Source: Phytopseudomonas dryadis
GTDB taxonomy: Bacteria > Pseudomonadota > Gammaproteobacteria > Pseudomonadales > Pseudomonadaceae
DNA length: 64,000 bases
NCBI RefSeq assembly: GCF_004327355.1
Contig: NZ_QJUM01000013.1
Span: 62,001 to 126,000 of the forward strand
Reading direction: 5' to 3'
The notes beneath the pieces are model-generated. The model did no database searches, was not told where the DNA came from, and worked only from the letters and a program-made list of their open reading frames with translations. The position numbers were made by a program, and so were the translations under genes. This document shows positions 11,287-20,917 of the stretch, in pieces. Numbering within the stretch: the stretch's first letter is position 1; each line of letters begins with the position of its first letter.

Positions 11287-12393
11287 ATGAAAATGTTGAA
11301 GGAATCTCTCAAGAAGATATTGCCCCGCAGCGGCATCGACAACTTGAAACAGTTGCAGAAACGGCTCGCCATGGGCTGGATCAGGGCACTTTCGAAGTCG
11401 GCGACATTGAGACGCTTTCATTACTCGTTCTTTTCCGCGGCATTCGATCGCGAGGCTTACGCCGTAGTGGTCGGTCACCTGCAGCACGAGGAAAACCTGT
11501 CCGGCGCCGAGCCGGTGAACTACTTCCTGCGCCGTGCCGTGCACCGTATCGAGAAGGGGCTGATCATGCAGCCCAGGCGCGAGGTCTTCGCCCTGGATTA
11601 CATCGGCGATACGGTCGACAGTTACATCGCCTCGCTCAACGGCAACGTGGATCGAGACGAAGTCAGCTGGGCCCACGATGTGCTCGCCGAGTACTTCGCC
11701 GTGACCGGTGAGCATCCCGTGATCAATCGAGCCCGCGAGAAATTCGCCCGTCTCGAGCGTCCGCTCAGCTCGCCAGGCAGTCTGCGTAATCCTGACACCG
11801 AGCGCGTGCCTTTCGCCGCTGACGTGAGCACGTCGAGCGTGGATTACACCGCCATGCGCCAGCTGTCGATGAAGCGCCGTTCGGTACGCTGGTACGAGAA
11901 CCGGCCGGTGCCCCGGGAGGTCATCGACAAGGCGGTCGAGGTCGCCGTGCAGTCGCCGAGTGCCTGTAACCGTCAGCCGTATCGCTTCCTGATCTTCGAC
12001 GATGCCGCCTCGGTGGCCCAGGCTTCGCGCCTGCCCATGGGCGTGGCCGGTTTCGATCACAACTTCCCGGCGATCGTCGCGGTGGTCGGTCGTCTGCGCG
12101 CCTACCCCCATGTGCGCGATCGCCATGTGATCTACATCGATGGCGCGCTGGCGGCGATGTCCTTCATGTTCGCCCTGGAAACCCAGGGCGTGTCGTCCTG
12201 CTCGATCAACTGGCCGGATATCCCCGAGCGCGAGCTGGCGGCCAGCAAGCTGCTCAAGCTCGAGCCCGACGAGCGCATCGTCATGTTCATCTCGCTGGGT
12301 TACGCGGCAGAGGGCGGTCTGGTGCCGTATTCGCAGAAACTCTCCCTGGACGAAGCCCGCAGCTATGGCCAGCTGGAGATGCCTGCTAAATGA
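11287..12393 (+). CDS. nitroreductase-family FMN protein in exopolysaccharide locus
   Basis: 368 residues. The C-terminal half (from about 185) carries nitroreductase hallmarks: RRSVRWYENRPVPREVIDKAVEVAVQSPSACNRQP-type FMN-binding segment, then a dimer and cofactor region ending in MFISLGYA. The N-terminal 180 residues are a family-specific extension rich in charged helices. Proteins of this layout occur in polysaccharide loci, where they are annotated as nitroreductases without a proven reaction. The next gene (flippase) overlaps its end by 4 bp, so it belongs to the same transcript. A redox step on a sugar or lipid intermediate is conceivable but not shown. Start at the ATG 11287; a weak alternative is the second Met two codons later. 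Confidence 0.8.
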   Translation: MKMLKESLKKILPRSGIDNLKQLQKRLAMGWIRALSKSATLRRFHYSFFSAAFDREAYAVVVGHLQHEENLSGAEPVNYFLRRAVHRIEKGLIMQPRREVFALDYIGDTVDSYIASLNGNVDRDEVSWAHDVLAEYFAVTGEHPVINRAREKFARLERPLSSPGSLRNPDTERVPFAADVSTSSVDYTAMRQLSMKRRSVRWYENRPVPREVIDKAVEVAVQSPSACNRQPYRFLIFDDAASVAQASRLPMGVAGFDHNFPAIVAVVGRLRAYPHVRDRHVIYIDGALAAMSFMFALETQGVSSCSINWPDIPERELAASKLLKLEPDERIVMFISLGYAAEGGLVPYSQKLSLDEARSYGQLEMPAK

Positions 12394-13706
12394 GTGCATC
12401 GCGTGTCCAGGAGGGCATGAAATACCTCCTCAATTCCGGCTGGATGCTGGCCGAGAAATTCCTGATGCTGGCCATCGGCCTGGCGACCACCGTGGTACTG
12501 GCTCGCTACCTGGGCCCCGAGGACTTCGGTTACCTCAACTACGCGCTGGCGCTGCTGGGCCTGCTCAGCATCGTGGTGCACCTGGGGCTGACCGGCCTGG
12601 TGGTCAAGGAACTGCGCAGCCACCCGGAAAACGAAGACCAGATTCTCTCGACGGTATTCATGATCAAGGTGGGCTGCTCGGTGATCGCCTTCGCGATCAT
12701 GATGGGCACCTACCTGATCGGCAACGACCAGAATTTCCTGGTGTTGCTGTTCACCGCCCTGGCGCTGTTCTTCACCCCATTCGAGATGCTCATCGACTGG
12801 TTCCAGGCGCGGGTACAGGCCAAGTACGCCGCCGTGGCCGGGTTCGTCGGGCAGCTCGGTGGCAACGGCCTGAAGATGATTCTGGCCATCGCCGGGGCGG
12901 GGCTGGTGTACATCGCCCTGGCCCACGTGGTGGTGGTGATGGTCACCTCGGCGATCCTGGTCTGCTATGCGGTGATGCTCAAGCGCGAGTTCCGCTTCGA
13001 CTTTTCCTGGACGCTGGGCAAGACCCTGCTCAAGAAAAGCCTGCTGATCTTCCTCGGTTCGCTGTCGGCGGTGATCTACCTGAAGGTCGATCAGATCATG
13101 CTGCAGTACATGCTCGGCGAATACTCCGTGGGTGTGTATTCGGCGGCCTCGCGGCTGTCGGAAGCCTGGTACCTGATCCCGACCATTCTCATGGCCTCGG
13201 TCTTCCCGAAGATGATCGACCTGAGCAAGACCGATACGGCGGGCTACAACCGCTTCATGCAGGTGGCGCTGGATGTGCTGTTCTTCATGGCCTTCGGCCT
13301 GGCGGTGGTGGTGTTCTTCCTCTCCGACTGGATCGTGCAGGTGCTGTACGGTGCTCAGTACGCGGACGCCGGGCCGGTACTGGCGATCCATATCTTCGCG
13401 GCGACCTTCGTGTTCATGCGCGCGCTGTTCAGCAAGTGGATCATCATCGAGGAGGCCTTCATCTTTTCCCTGGTCACCCAGGGCCTCGGCGCCCTGAGCA
13501 ACATCGTGCTCAATTACTTCCTCATCCGCAGCCACGGCGTCGTCGGCTCCGCCTGGGCAACGCTGATTTCCTATTCCATCGCCGGTTACGTGAGCCTGCT
13601 GCTGTCACGCAGGACACGGCCGCTGTTCGTCATGATGACCAAGAGCATTTTTCTGCATGCCTTCATCAGCGTGCCCCAGTTGATCCGTGAATTCAGGAGA
13701 ACGTGA
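12390..13706 (+). CDS. wzx: Wzx-type oligosaccharide flippase (first)
   Basis: 438 residues with about 12 hydrophobic segments through the whole length and the MOP/MATE-superfamily entry NSGWMLAEKFLMLAIGLATTVVLARYLGPEDFG, typical of RfbX/Wzx flippases. It should move undecaprenyl-linked repeat units across the inner membrane. ATG at 12390 overlaps the nitroreductase stop (ATGA-type), and the pyruvyl transferase starts 1 bp after its stop. The locus also holds a second flippase at 24269, so either the two serve different products or one is redundant. Confidence 0.9.
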   Translation: MSASRVQEGMKYLLNSGWMLAEKFLMLAIGLATTVVLARYLGPEDFGYLNYALALLGLLSIVVHLGLTGLVVKELRSHPENEDQILSTVFMIKVGCSVIAFAIMMGTYLIGNDQNFLVLLFTALALFFTPFEMLIDWFQARVQAKYAAVAGFVGQLGGNGLKMILAIAGAGLVYIALAHVVVVMVTSAILVCYAVMLKREFRFDFSWTLGKTLLKKSLLIFLGSLSAVIYLKVDQIMLQYMLGEYSVGVYSAASRLSEAWYLIPTILMASVFPKMIDLSKTDTAGYNRFMQVALDVLFFMAFGLAVVVFFLSDWIVQVLYGAQYADAGPVLAIHIFAATFVFMRALFSKWIIIEEAFIFSLVTQGLGALSNIVLNYFLIRSHGVVGSAWATLISYSIAGYVSLLLSRRTRPLFVMMTKSIFLHAFISVPQLIREFRRT

Positions 13707-13707
13707 T

Positions 13708-14901
13708 ATGTACGTCGAGATTCGCAAGGCCGGTTTCGTCAACAAGGGCGCCGCGCTGATGCTGCACGCCGCCCTGCAGCAGGTGCGGCAGAATCTGCCT
13801 GCCGCCAAGGTGGTGATGGAGCCTGGCCGGGCCAAGAGCCCCTATCCCTATGTCAATCGCGCGTCCCTGGGGCTGTATCAGAAGGCCTGGCTGTGGCGTG
13901 CCGGCATTCCCTTCGGCGACCTGGCCGCCTTCGTCCCGGCCGGTATCCGGGAGCAGTACGGCGTGGTGCTGGACAAGGAAGTGGACGTGGTGCTGGACGC
14001 CGCCGGCTTCGCCTACAGCGACCAGTGGGGGCCGGCTCTGTCCGAGGAGCTGGCGCGCTCGAGCAAGCGCTGGAAGAAGAACGGCAGCAAGGTGATTCTG
14101 CTGCCCCAGGCATTCGGCCCGTTCCGTGATCAGAAGAGCAAGGAGGCGGTGAAGGCCTTCGTCGACAACTGCGACCTGATCTTCGCCCGTGAGCAGGTGT
14201 CCTACGACTACCTCACCGAAGTCGTCGGCGAGCGTGCCAACATCAAGCTGGCGCCCGATTTCACCAACCTGATCAGCGGTGTATTGCCGGCCTATTTCGA
14301 TCCCGAGGTTCATCAGGTCTGCCTGGTGCCCAATTGCCGCATGCTGGACAAGACCAATGACAGTATTGCCAAGGGCTATGCGCCGTTCCTGCAGCGCGCG
14401 GCGAAGATGCTGGTGGAGCGGGGTGCCAAGCCGTTCCTGTTGATTCATGAGGGCGAGGGCGATGCGCGCCTGGCCGAGCAGGTGTCGCAGGCGGTCGGTG
14501 GCCTGCCGATCCTGCGCGAGACCGATCCACTGGCGATCAAGGGCATCCTCGGCGCCTGCCGCGGCACCCTCGGCAGTCGTTTCCATGGCCTGGTCAGTGC
14601 GCTCTCGCAGGGCGTGCCGTCACTCGCCACCGGCTGGAGCCACAAGTACCAGATGCTGTTCGCCGACTACGGTTTCGCCGAAGGCGTGCTGGACATCAAC
14701 CTGTCGGACGAGGAGCTGTCCAACGCGCTCGACTACCTGACCGAGCCGGCGCAGATGCAGGCGCTGTCGAGCCGCTTGCAGGAGCATTCCGCCGAGCTGA
14801 AAACCCGTACTCAGGCCATGTGGGACGAAGTGTTCGCGCTGATCGCGCAGAAGCAGGGTGTGCGCAGCGAGAAGCCGCTGGCGGTAGCGGCAGGCCGTTG
14901 A
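13708..14901 (+). CDS. polysaccharide pyruvyl transferase family protein (WcaK-like)
   Basis: 397 residues with pyruvyl transferase features: N-terminal NKGAALMLHAAL, a central LPQAFGPFRD, then REQVSYDYL, and GSRFHGLVSALSQGVPSLATGWSHKY near residue 300, which is the conserved C-terminal signature. The family transfers pyruvate from PEP as a ketal to a sugar of the repeat unit; WcaK of colanic acid is an example. The ATG at 13708 has an AGGAGA site and follows the flippase stop directly. An in-frame GTG 21 bp earlier lies within the flippase gene and is less likely. It is the last gene before a strong bidirectional terminator. Confidence 0.9.
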   Translation: MYVEIRKAGFVNKGAALMLHAALQQVRQNLPAAKVVMEPGRAKSPYPYVNRASLGLYQKAWLWRAGIPFGDLAAFVPAGIREQYGVVLDKEVDVVLDAAGFAYSDQWGPALSEELARSSKRWKKNGSKVILLPQAFGPFRDQKSKEAVKAFVDNCDLIFAREQVSYDYLTEVVGERANIKLAPDFTNLISGVLPAYFDPEVHQVCLVPNCRMLDKTNDSIAKGYAPFLQRAAKMLVERGAKPFLLIHEGEGDARLAEQVSQAVGGLPILRETDPLAIKGILGACRGTLGSRFHGLVSALSQGVPSLATGWSHKYQMLFADYGFAEGVLDINLSDEELSNALDYLTEPAQMQALSSRLQEHSAELKTRTQAMWDEVFALIAQKQGVRSEKPLAVAAGR

Positions 14902-14935
14902 TCCGGTTGGGTAGGGTGCCACCTGTTTCTGTTAT

Positions 14936-14975
14936 GAAAAACGCCCCGGATGATCGCTCATCCGGGGCGTTTTCG
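14936..14975. terminator. bidirectional Rho-independent terminator
   Basis: AAAACGCCCCGGATGA, a short loop, and TCATCCGGGGCGTTTTC form a perfect hairpin with A and T tracts on both sides. It ends the plus-strand nitroreductase-flippase-pyruvyl transferase set and the converging minus-strand polysaccharide operon. Confidence 0.95.
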
Positions 14976-14989
14976 TTGCGGCGGTGGCG

Positions 14990-15787
14990 TCAGGATTTAC
15001 GGTCGTATGCGCGCTGTTCGCTGACCCGTACCGTGCTGTTCAGGCCATTGCGCGCCACGTAGTAGAAGAACTGCGGGATGCCGACGATATAGCGCTTGAA
15101 CAGGCGGCGCGGCTCCATCGCCAGACGGAACAGCCACTCCATGCCGAGCTTGCGTACCGCCTCCGGGGCGCGGCTGAAGCGTTGCGCCGAGAAATCCAGG
15201 ATGGCGCCACCGCAGATCATCAGGGCCGGGCATTGCAGTTCACGCTGCAGCAGGGCGGCAATCTCTTCCTGGCGCGGCATGCCCATGGCCATGACGATGA
15301 TCGGGGTCTTGCCCAGGCGCCGGTGCTGCCTGATGAAATCGATGTAGTCCTGGGTCGGCTGGAAGCCATCGATGGCATGGAAAGGCTTGCCGCCGAACAA
15401 GGTTCTGGCGCCCTCGCTGAGCCAGGGCTCCTGGGTGCCCATGGCGAACAACTGGTAGTTGTCGCTGTTGCTGTCGCTCAGCAGGTGGTCGATCAGCCGG
15501 GGAATGAAATCCGAACCGTTGAGGTTGGCTTTCGGCTGCAGGCCGTTGAGCGAGCAGGCCAGCTTCACACCAATCCCGTCGCGCAGCAGGTAGTTCATCT
15601 GCATGAAATTGCGCCGCACAGCGGGGTTGTTATGCGCAATGTTGTAGCCGTGCTGGTTGAGGAAACCCAGGATCATCGGCTTTTTCGGCGTGCGTAACTC
15701 GTCGAGCAGTGAATCCACATCGTCTTCTTCCAGCAATTTCAGTTTGTGGATCAAGGGATCGTAGAGTTTGGGATTGGAATTATTCAC
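14990..15787 (-). CDS. WecG/TagA/CpsF-family glycosyltransferase (first)
   Basis: 265 residues with GT26 hallmarks: a nucleotide-sugar segment DGIGVKLACSLNG, central FAMGTQEPWLSEGA, and VMAMGMPRQEEIAALL followed by GGAILDFSAQRFSRAPEAVRKLGMEWLFRLAMEPRRLFKRY, the characteristic C-terminal block. The family adds ManNAc or related sugars to lipid-linked acceptors. The start is GTG at 15787, with AGAGG seven bases upstream; longer reading to 15931 adds a non-conserved leader. It is the last gene of the minus-strand operon and lies next to the terminator. A second family member is at 17561, so the two may add different residues. Confidence 0.88.
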   Translation of the reverse strand: MNNSNPKLYDPLIHKLKLLEEDDVDSLLDELRTPKKPMILGFLNQHGYNIAHNNPAVRRNFMQMNYLLRDGIGVKLACSLNGLQPKANLNGSDFIPRLIDHLLSDSNSDNYQLFAMGTQEPWLSEGARTLFGGKPFHAIDGFQPTQDYIDFIRQHRRLGKTPIIVMAMGMPRQEEIAALLQRELQCPALMICGGAILDFSAQRFSRAPEAVRKLGMEWLFRLAMEPRRLFKRYIVGIPQFFYYVARNGLNSTVRVSEQRAYDRKS

Positions 15788-16133
15788 GGGCGAGCCTCTG
15801 CATGGGGGGGTATGGGTATTCACTTCGGTTCGCGGCGGAATCGTTTTTGTAAGAATCTTGGCGGGACGAAATGAGTGAGATGCAAGGGTATTGCGTCGAG
15901 CGCAGCGCCGGTTTCCGCAAGGGCCGGGCACGGGAACGGTACGGCGTTGGCGCTGTACGGTTATCGGTGTGTGGCAGGTACAAGCCTGCGGCTATACGAG
16001 CATCGGGCTGCATGACAGACGCCCCTGCTGAACCATCCCCACGTACACCGATTACGCAGGGGTCATGGTGTTGGTCTGCCGGCAACCAGGGAAAGTTCAC
16101 GTGCACTGCTGCATTCCCTGGCTGCCGGGTTTT
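15788..16133. other. intergenic region with large hairpin
   Basis: About 346 bp without a convincing gene. At 16079-16134 a long inverted repeat (CCGGCAACCAGGGAA paired with TTCCCTGGCTGCCGG) is followed on the plus strand by five Ts; it sits right at the manC stop codon. On the operon strand it has no T-tract, so it may be a partial terminator or mRNA stabiliser between manC and the last glycosyltransferase. A smaller CCCCTGC/GCAGGGG stem lies at 16022-16062. Confidence 0.55.
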
Positions 16134-17564
16134 TCAGGCCGCGGAAACCTTGAGTTCCTTGACCCGTCCGTAGTTGTCCGAGAAACGGATGATGTCGTCC
16201 TCGCCCAGGTAGGTGCCGGATTGCACCTCGATCAGTTCCAGAGGGATCATGCCGGGGTTTTCCAGGGCATGGATCTGGCCGATGGGGATGTAGGTCGACT
16301 GGTTTTCGGTGACCATGTAGGTCTCCTCGCCGTTGGTCACCTGGGCGGTGCCGCTGACCACGATCCAGTGTTCGGCGCGATGGTGGTGCATCTGCACCGA
16401 CAGCTTGGCGCCGGGCTTCACGGTGATGCGCTTGACCTGGTAGCGCTGGCCATTGTCGATGGAGTCGTACTTGCCCCAGGGGCGATAGACCTCGCGGTTG
16501 TTCAGGTACTCGCCGCGCTGCTCCTGCTTGAGCTGCTCGACGATACGCTTGACCTCCTGGGCCTTGTCCTTGTGCGCGACCATCACCGCGTCCTTGGTCT
16601 CGACGATGATCAGGTCTTCCACGCCCACGGTGGTGACCAGGCGGTAGTCGGCGTGCACGTAGGTGTTCTGCGTGTCGTGCTGGAGCACGTCGCCCTTGAA
16701 CACGTTGCCTTGTTCGTCCTTGGCGCTGACGTCCCACAGCGCGGACCAGGAGCCGATATCGCTCCAGCCGGCGTCCAGCGGCACCATGACCGCATCGGCG
16801 GTCTTTTCCATCACGGCGTAGTCGATGGAGTTCTCCGGGCAACTGGCGAAGGGCTCCATGCCGATGCGCACGAAGTGCATGTCGCGCTCGCTCTGCGCCG
16901 ATGCCAGGCGGCAGGCGCTGAGGATTTCCGGTTGCCAGCGCTCCAGCTCTTGCAGATAGCGGCTGGCGCGGAACATGAACATGCCGCTGTTCCAGAAGTG
17001 CTCGCCCGAGGCGAGGTAGCCCTTGGCGGTTTCGCTGTCCGGTTTTTCCACGAAGCTCTTCACGTCGAAACCGCCATCGCCGGCGGCGGCCCCTTTTTCC
17101 AGGTAGCCGTAGCCGGTTTCGGCATGGGTGGGGACGATGCCGAAGGTCACCAGCTTGCCGGCCTCGGCAAACGGCAGGGCGGTCTTGATGCTCTGGTGGA
17201 AGGCCGCCACGTCCTTGATCAGGTGGTCCGCCGCCAGTACCAGCAGCACCGGGTCATGCTCGTCCTCCAGCGCCTTGATGGCCGCCAGGGCCACGGCGGG
17301 GGCGGTGTTGCGGCCCACCGGCTCGAGCAGGATGCTGGCCTTGTCCATACCCAGCTGACGCAACTGCTCGGCGGCGAGGAAACGGTGCTCCTCGTTGCAG
17401 ATCAGGTAGGGCAGGGCGATGTCCAGCCCGTCCAGGCGCTGGATGGTGGCCTGCAGCATGGACAGCGAATCGTCGGCCACGGGCAGGAACTGCTTGGGAT
17501 TGAGTTGACGGGACAGGGGCCAGAGTCTCGAGCCGTTACCGCCGGAAAGAATGACAGGAATCAT
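16134..17564 (-). CDS. manC: mannose-1-phosphate guanylyltransferase / mannose-6-phosphate isomerase
   Basis: 476 residues, normal for the bifunctional type II PMI-GMP. The N-terminal guanylyltransferase signature [12 protein letters not shown] is at residues 8-19 and the FVEKPD motif near 170. The C-terminal cupin isomerase domain includes [23 protein letters not shown] and a [17 protein letters not shown] segment. It makes GDP-mannose, the precursor for the gmd-fcl GDP-fucose branch encoded in the same operon. The ATG at 17564 has a GGAGG site and overlaps the preceding gene by four bases (ATGA). Paralogues (AlgA, PslB) are usual in pseudomonads. Confidence 0.95.
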   Translation of the reverse strand: MIPVILSGGNGSRLWPLSRQLNPKQFLPVADDSLSMLQATIQRLDGLDIALPYLICNEEHRFLAAEQLRQLGMDKASILLEPVGRNTAPAVALAAIKALEDEHDPVLLVLAADHLIKDVAAFHQSIKTALPFAEAGKLVTFGIVPTHAETGYGYLEKGAAAGDGGFDVKSFVEKPDSETAKGYLASGEHFWNSGMFMFRASRYLQELERWQPEILSACRLASAQSERDMHFVRIGMEPFASCPENSIDYAVMEKTADAVMVPLDAGWSDIGSWSALWDVSAKDEQGNVFKGDVLQHDTQNTYVHADYRLVTTVGVEDLIIVETKDAVMVAHKDKAQEVKRIVEQLKQEQRGEYLNNREVYRPWGKYDSIDNGQRYQVKRITVKPGAKLSVQMHHHRAEHWIVVSGTAQVTNGEETYMVTENQSTYIPIGQIHALENPGMIPLELIEVQSGTYLGEDDIIRFSDNYGRVKELKVSAA

Positions 17565-18379
17565 CGTGGAGCTCCTCCCATGGAGAGTGATTGCCGTAGT
17601 TTGAATTCCCTGAACAGGATCGGAAGTATCAGGACCGCATCCCGTGCGTAGCGTCCGATCAGCCTGCGTGGTTCGGTGCCGGCACGGTGCAGCCATTCCA
17701 GGCACCAGCGCTGCATCCATTGCGGCGCGCGACGCGTCCTGCCGGAGAGGAAGTTGATCGAGGCGCCGACGCACAGCCCGATGCCGACCGCCTGGTCGGT
17801 CTCGAGGATTTTCAGCGCCAGTATTTCCTGACGCGGGCAGCCCACCGCCAGCACCACCAGGTTCGACGGATGATCGATGACGAACGACAGGCAGGCCTGC
17901 ACTTCCTGCTCGTCTTCGATGAAGCCCATCGGCGGGTTATGGTGGTGGAAGGTGATGTGCGGGTAGCGTTCGCGCATGTGCTGCATATCGTCCACCTCGC
18001 AGCCGATCACCGTCACGTGCCAGGCGCGCTCTTCGGCCAGTTGCACCAGCTCCTCGGTCAGGGTGCTGCCAGGAATGGCTTCCGCCACGTCGACCCTGAG
18101 CAGCCTGAGCATGGGCAGCAGCACGCGGCTGTCGCACACCCGGTGGCGGGCCACGGCGTAGGCGCGCTTGAGGTTGCGGTCGGTTTCCAGCTGCACCACG
18201 TGGTTGACGTTGGGTGTGACGACATAGCTGTACTTGTCGGTGCTGTGATCGGCCAAGTCCTCGATCAGACCCTGTTTTGAGCCACCATAAAACTCGATGT
18301 CAAAGGCTTTCATCACCACCTCTTCGGGACACTTCTTCAGCTGTGTCATGGATAACGGTTGCTGTCGCTGCGTGCTCAT
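17561..18379 (-). CDS. WecG/TagA/CpsF-family glycosyltransferase (second)
   Basis: 272 residues. GT26 features are [20 protein letters not shown] near the N-terminus, [22 protein letters not shown] motif ([13 protein letters not shown]) and [40 protein letters not shown], the family's C-terminal signature. Sequence clearly differs from the copy at 14990, so this is not a recent duplicate. It overlaps the upstream glycosyltransferase and the downstream manC by 4 bp each (ATGA). Its specific sugar and acceptor cannot be read from sequence. Confidence 0.88.
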   Translation of the reverse strand: MSTQRQQPLSMTQLKKCPEEVVMKAFDIEFYGGSKQGLIEDLADHSTDKYSYVVTPNVNHVVQLETDRNLKRAYAVARHRVCDSRVLLPMLRLLRVDVAEAIPGSTLTEELVQLAEERAWHVTVIGCEVDDMQHMRERYPHITFHHHNPPMGFIEDEQEVQACLSFVIDHPSNLVVLAVGCPRQEILALKILETDQAVGIGLCVGASINFLSGRTRRAPQWMQRWCLEWLHRAGTEPRRLIGRYARDAVLILPILFREFKLRQSLSMGGAPR

Positions 18380-19140
18380 CTGCCCAGTGCCGATTTCAGC
18401 AGTTTGCTGTGGGTATGCACGTAGTGCAGGACATACAAAGAGATACTGTGCAGCGGCGATAGTTTCATGACCTCCCGACGGATGCGCATATCTTCCTTCA
18501 GCGCGTCGAAACGACGGCTGGTGGAAACCCCGGTGGTATCGAAGATGCACAGCGGCGCGGGGATCTTCAGCACGTCGCGCTGGTGATCCTGACCCTGCAG
18601 GAATTCGACGATCATGCAGTAGTCCGCCGACAGCTTGTAATCCTCGCGGAAACGCACGTTGCGCAGCCTTTCGTTCTCGAAATACATCGCCTGGTGGCTG
18701 GACGGCATGCCCAGCACCAGGTGCTCGATCTTCTTCGCGCTCTGTGCTGTGAGGCGCCCGGCGGCGTTCTGCAGGTAGTAGTCGCCGTAGACATAGCGCG
18801 GCTTGCTCGGCGCCTGCTCGATGGCGTCGGCTACCGTCTGCAGCACGTTTTCGTCGTAGAACGAATCGCCGCTGTTGAGGAACAGGGTGTAGCCCTCGGT
18901 CGCCGAGCCCTTGATCAGGCCCTTGTTCATGGCGTCGTAGAGGCCCTTGTCGCGCTCCGAGGTGATCTCGGCATAGGGCTCGTCGATGGTCGCCAGCCAC
19001 TCGGCGCCACCGTCGTTGGAGGCACCGTCGACGACGATCCAGCGGAAGTTGCGGTAGGTCTGGGCCGCCACGCTCCGGTAGGTCTGCTTCAGGCCTTCCA
19101 GGTTATTCCAGTTGATGGTCACGATACTGAAGGTTGTCAT
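18376..19140 (-). CDS. family 2 glycosyltransferase (WcaA/WcaE-like)
   Basis: 254 residues with a compact GT-A fold: SIVTINWNNLEGLKQTYRSV at the N-terminus, DGASNDGG, then SERDKGLYDAMNKGL and a DSGD-like LNSGDSFYDE, which correspond to nucleotide and metal-binding motifs of GT2 enzymes. The pattern DKGxYDAMNKG is typical of WcaE/WcaA-like transferases of colanic-acid-type loci. The ATG at 19140 is chosen because residues 3-12 form the first beta strand; an upstream reading adds an unconserved tail inside the polymerase gene. It overlaps the polymerase by 38 bp and the next gene by 4 bp. Confidence 0.85.
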   Translation of the reverse strand: MTTFSIVTINWNNLEGLKQTYRSVAAQTYRNFRWIVVDGASNDGGAEWLATIDEPYAEITSERDKGLYDAMNKGLIKGSATEGYTLFLNSGDSFYDENVLQTVADAIEQAPSKPRYVYGDYYLQNAAGRLTAQSAKKIEHLVLGMPSSHQAMYFENERLRNVRFREDYKLSADYCMIVEFLQGQDHQRDVLKIPAPLCIFDTTGVSTSRRFDALKEDMRIRREVMKLSPLHSISLYVLHYVHTHSKLLKSALGR

Positions 19141-20431
19141 GGCGTGCGCCTCTGAAGACTGGAGTAGTGGATTTTTCGGTTGCATGAGCTTTCGAGTAGT
19201 AGAGGAAACTGGCGGCGGCGATGCCCAGGACATCACCGCCATACATCAGGGAGTTGGACAGGAACATGTTGAGCATCTGGAACCAGAACACCAACTGGAA
19301 GGCATTGAGCAGGTTGCCCTTGTTCGGGCAGTTTTTCATGATGCGCAGGAAGCCGGCGTAGAACACGAAGGCGATCACCGGCGTGAGGAAGCCATAGCGG
19401 TAGTACACACCGACGATGCCGACATCGGACAGATAGAAATGCGGGTTGTAGAGCGTCGAGAAACCGCCGTTCCACTGCAGCGACAGCGAGCCCAGGCCGA
19501 TGTACCAGTTGTCCGCCACGGCGCCGAGGATGATCGCCGTGGTGGTGTCGCGCACCCCGGGGCCGGTGGTGGCCTCGTCCAGCAGCGCCTCGAACTTGAC
19601 GTACTGCTCGTAGTAGAACTCCGGGAACAGGAAGTACGAGGCCACCAGGATGGTGCTGGCCAGCAGGCCCAGCTTGAGCAGCGAGTCGATACGGTCGCGG
19701 AAGATCCACAGGCCGGCCAGGCACCAGATGATCATGGTCTGGCGGGTCTGCAGCACCAGCCACAGGTACGAGGCGAAGAACAGCAGCGTGGCCACCTTCG
19801 CCAGCGAGATACGGTCTTTCATGCTGTACATCAGCATGAAGGCGCTGATGGTCACGTAGCTGGAGCCGATACGGAAGCGGTTCGGCCGCAGCAGCACCTC
19901 GCCCGCGTCCTTGGCGTCGACGGTGAAGGAGACGTTGCTGTTCTCCGGGATGATGCCGAAGTAGTAGCAGTAACCGACGAAGGCGCAGGCCAGGCCCGAG
20001 TAGAGGAAGAAGGTCTCCAGGCGCTGTTGCGACGGCGCGGTCTTGATCAGCAGGAACAGGGCCGGGAAGAACACCAGATAGGCGAAGCTGCGTCGCTCTT
20101 CGAGCAGGCCATAGAGAAAGGGCTGGCCGAAGTTGAGGTTGGCCATGATCGCCGAGAGGATCGGCAGGGCCAGGCCCATGAAGATGATCCACAGGCTGGC
20201 CTTGGACTGGTACACCCGCTTCCACACCAGGAACAGCGCCGCGGCGCAGCCCACGATGCCCAGCAGGTACAGCTCGCGCAGATAGGGGATACCCGCCTTC
20301 TTGTCATCGGTCAGGAAGAAGCATGCCGAATTCAGCAGAAACAAGATGAACAGCAGGTTGCGGTATGCAAGAAGTTGCTTGAACAAGCTCGCGTTCCCAT
20401 ATCGAAGTGGTCGTTGTCCGCAGGGCGACAA
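19103..20431 (-). CDS. wzy: Wzy-like O-antigen/exopolysaccharide polymerase
   Basis: About 442 residues, strongly hydrophobic with around 11-12 predicted membrane segments and a large periplasmic loop (roughly residues 285-340, containing GVRDTTTAIILGAVADNWYIGLG), as expected for Wzy polymerases, which share little sequence identity. It should join lipid-linked repeat units in the periplasm. The start is uncertain: no ATG is available, so I used the TTG at 20431 with an AGGCG-like ribosome site; another TTG at 20386 is possible. No other polymerase candidate exists in the locus, which supports the call. Confidence 0.75.
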   Translation of the reverse strand: MSPCGQRPLRYGNASLFKQLLAYRNLLFILFLLNSACFFLTDDKKAGIPYLRELYLLGIVGCAAALFLVWKRVYQSKASLWIIFMGLALPILSAIMANLNFGQPFLYGLLEERRSFAYLVFFPALFLLIKTAPSQQRLETFFLYSGLACAFVGYCYYFGIIPENSNVSFTVDAKDAGEVLLRPNRFRIGSSYVTISAFMLMYSMKDRISLAKVATLLFFASYLWLVLQTRQTMIIWCLAGLWIFRDRIDSLLKLGLLASTILVASYFLFPEFYYEQYVKFEALLDEATTGPGVRDTTTAIILGAVADNWYIGLGSLSLQWNGGFSTLYNPHFYLSDVGIVGVYYRYGFLTPVIAFVFYAGFLRIMKNCPNKGNLLNAFQLVFWFQMLNMFLSNSLMYGGDVLGIAAASFLYYSKAHATEKSTTPVFRGARHDNLQYRDHQLE

Positions 20432-20454
20432 TCCGTTCGCCTGGCTTGCGGCTT

Positions 20455-20916
20455 TCAGTACAGGGCCTGCAGATAGGCCCGTGTATTGCCGTGTACCCCT
20501 GGTTCGTCCCTGACCTGCTGCAGCGGCCACCAGCGATAGCGGCCGTGCTGCACCTCGGGTGGCTGCAGCCCTTGCCCTGCCGCGAGGTCGATGGCATAGG
20601 CGATGACCACGTAGTGGGTGTCCGGGCGCTCGCCGAAGACGCTGTCCTCGTAGAAGTGCTCGTAGACGCCCAGCAGCGCCGCCTCGGCGCGATGGAAGGT
20701 CTGGCCCAGCTCGTCGCTGGTCAGGCGCTCGAAGGCGGCATCCAGGGTTTCGTTCTTGAGGATGCGCCCGCCCGGGGCGAACCAGCTGCCCTGCGCCGGA
20801 CGGTTGCGGCGCTCGCCCAGCAACAGCTCGCCCTGTGCGTTGCGAACCAGCAGGTCGATGGACACCAGCGGCGTGCTGGCGACCACGCTCTGGAAGGTAT
20901 CGGCGGGCAGGAACAT
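20455..20916 (-). CDS. gmm: GDP-mannose mannosyl hydrolase, Nudix (WcaH/Gmm)
   Basis: 153 residues starting MFLPADTF, very like Gmm (MFLRQEDF). The sequence follows the family: STPLVSIDLLVRN, ERRNRPAQGSWFAPGGR and a Nudix-type helix ETLDAAFERLTSDELG lacking the canonical EExGE, which is normal for this subgroup, and a final RYRWW segment. It hydrolyses GDP-mannose or GDP-glucose and may balance sugar-nucleotide pools. The ATG at 20916 has AGGGGC upstream; another ATG five codons earlier is less family-like. Gmm between fcl and glycosyltransferase genes is a colanic-acid-type arrangement. Confidence 0.92.
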   Translation of the reverse strand: MFLPADTFQSVVASTPLVSIDLLVRNAQGELLLGERRNRPAQGSWFAPGGRILKNETLDAAFERLTSDELGQTFHRAEAALLGVYEHFYEDSVFGERPDTHYVVIAYAIDLAAGQGLQPPEVQHGRYRWWPLQQVRDEPGVHGNTRAYLQALY

Positions 20917-20917
20917 G

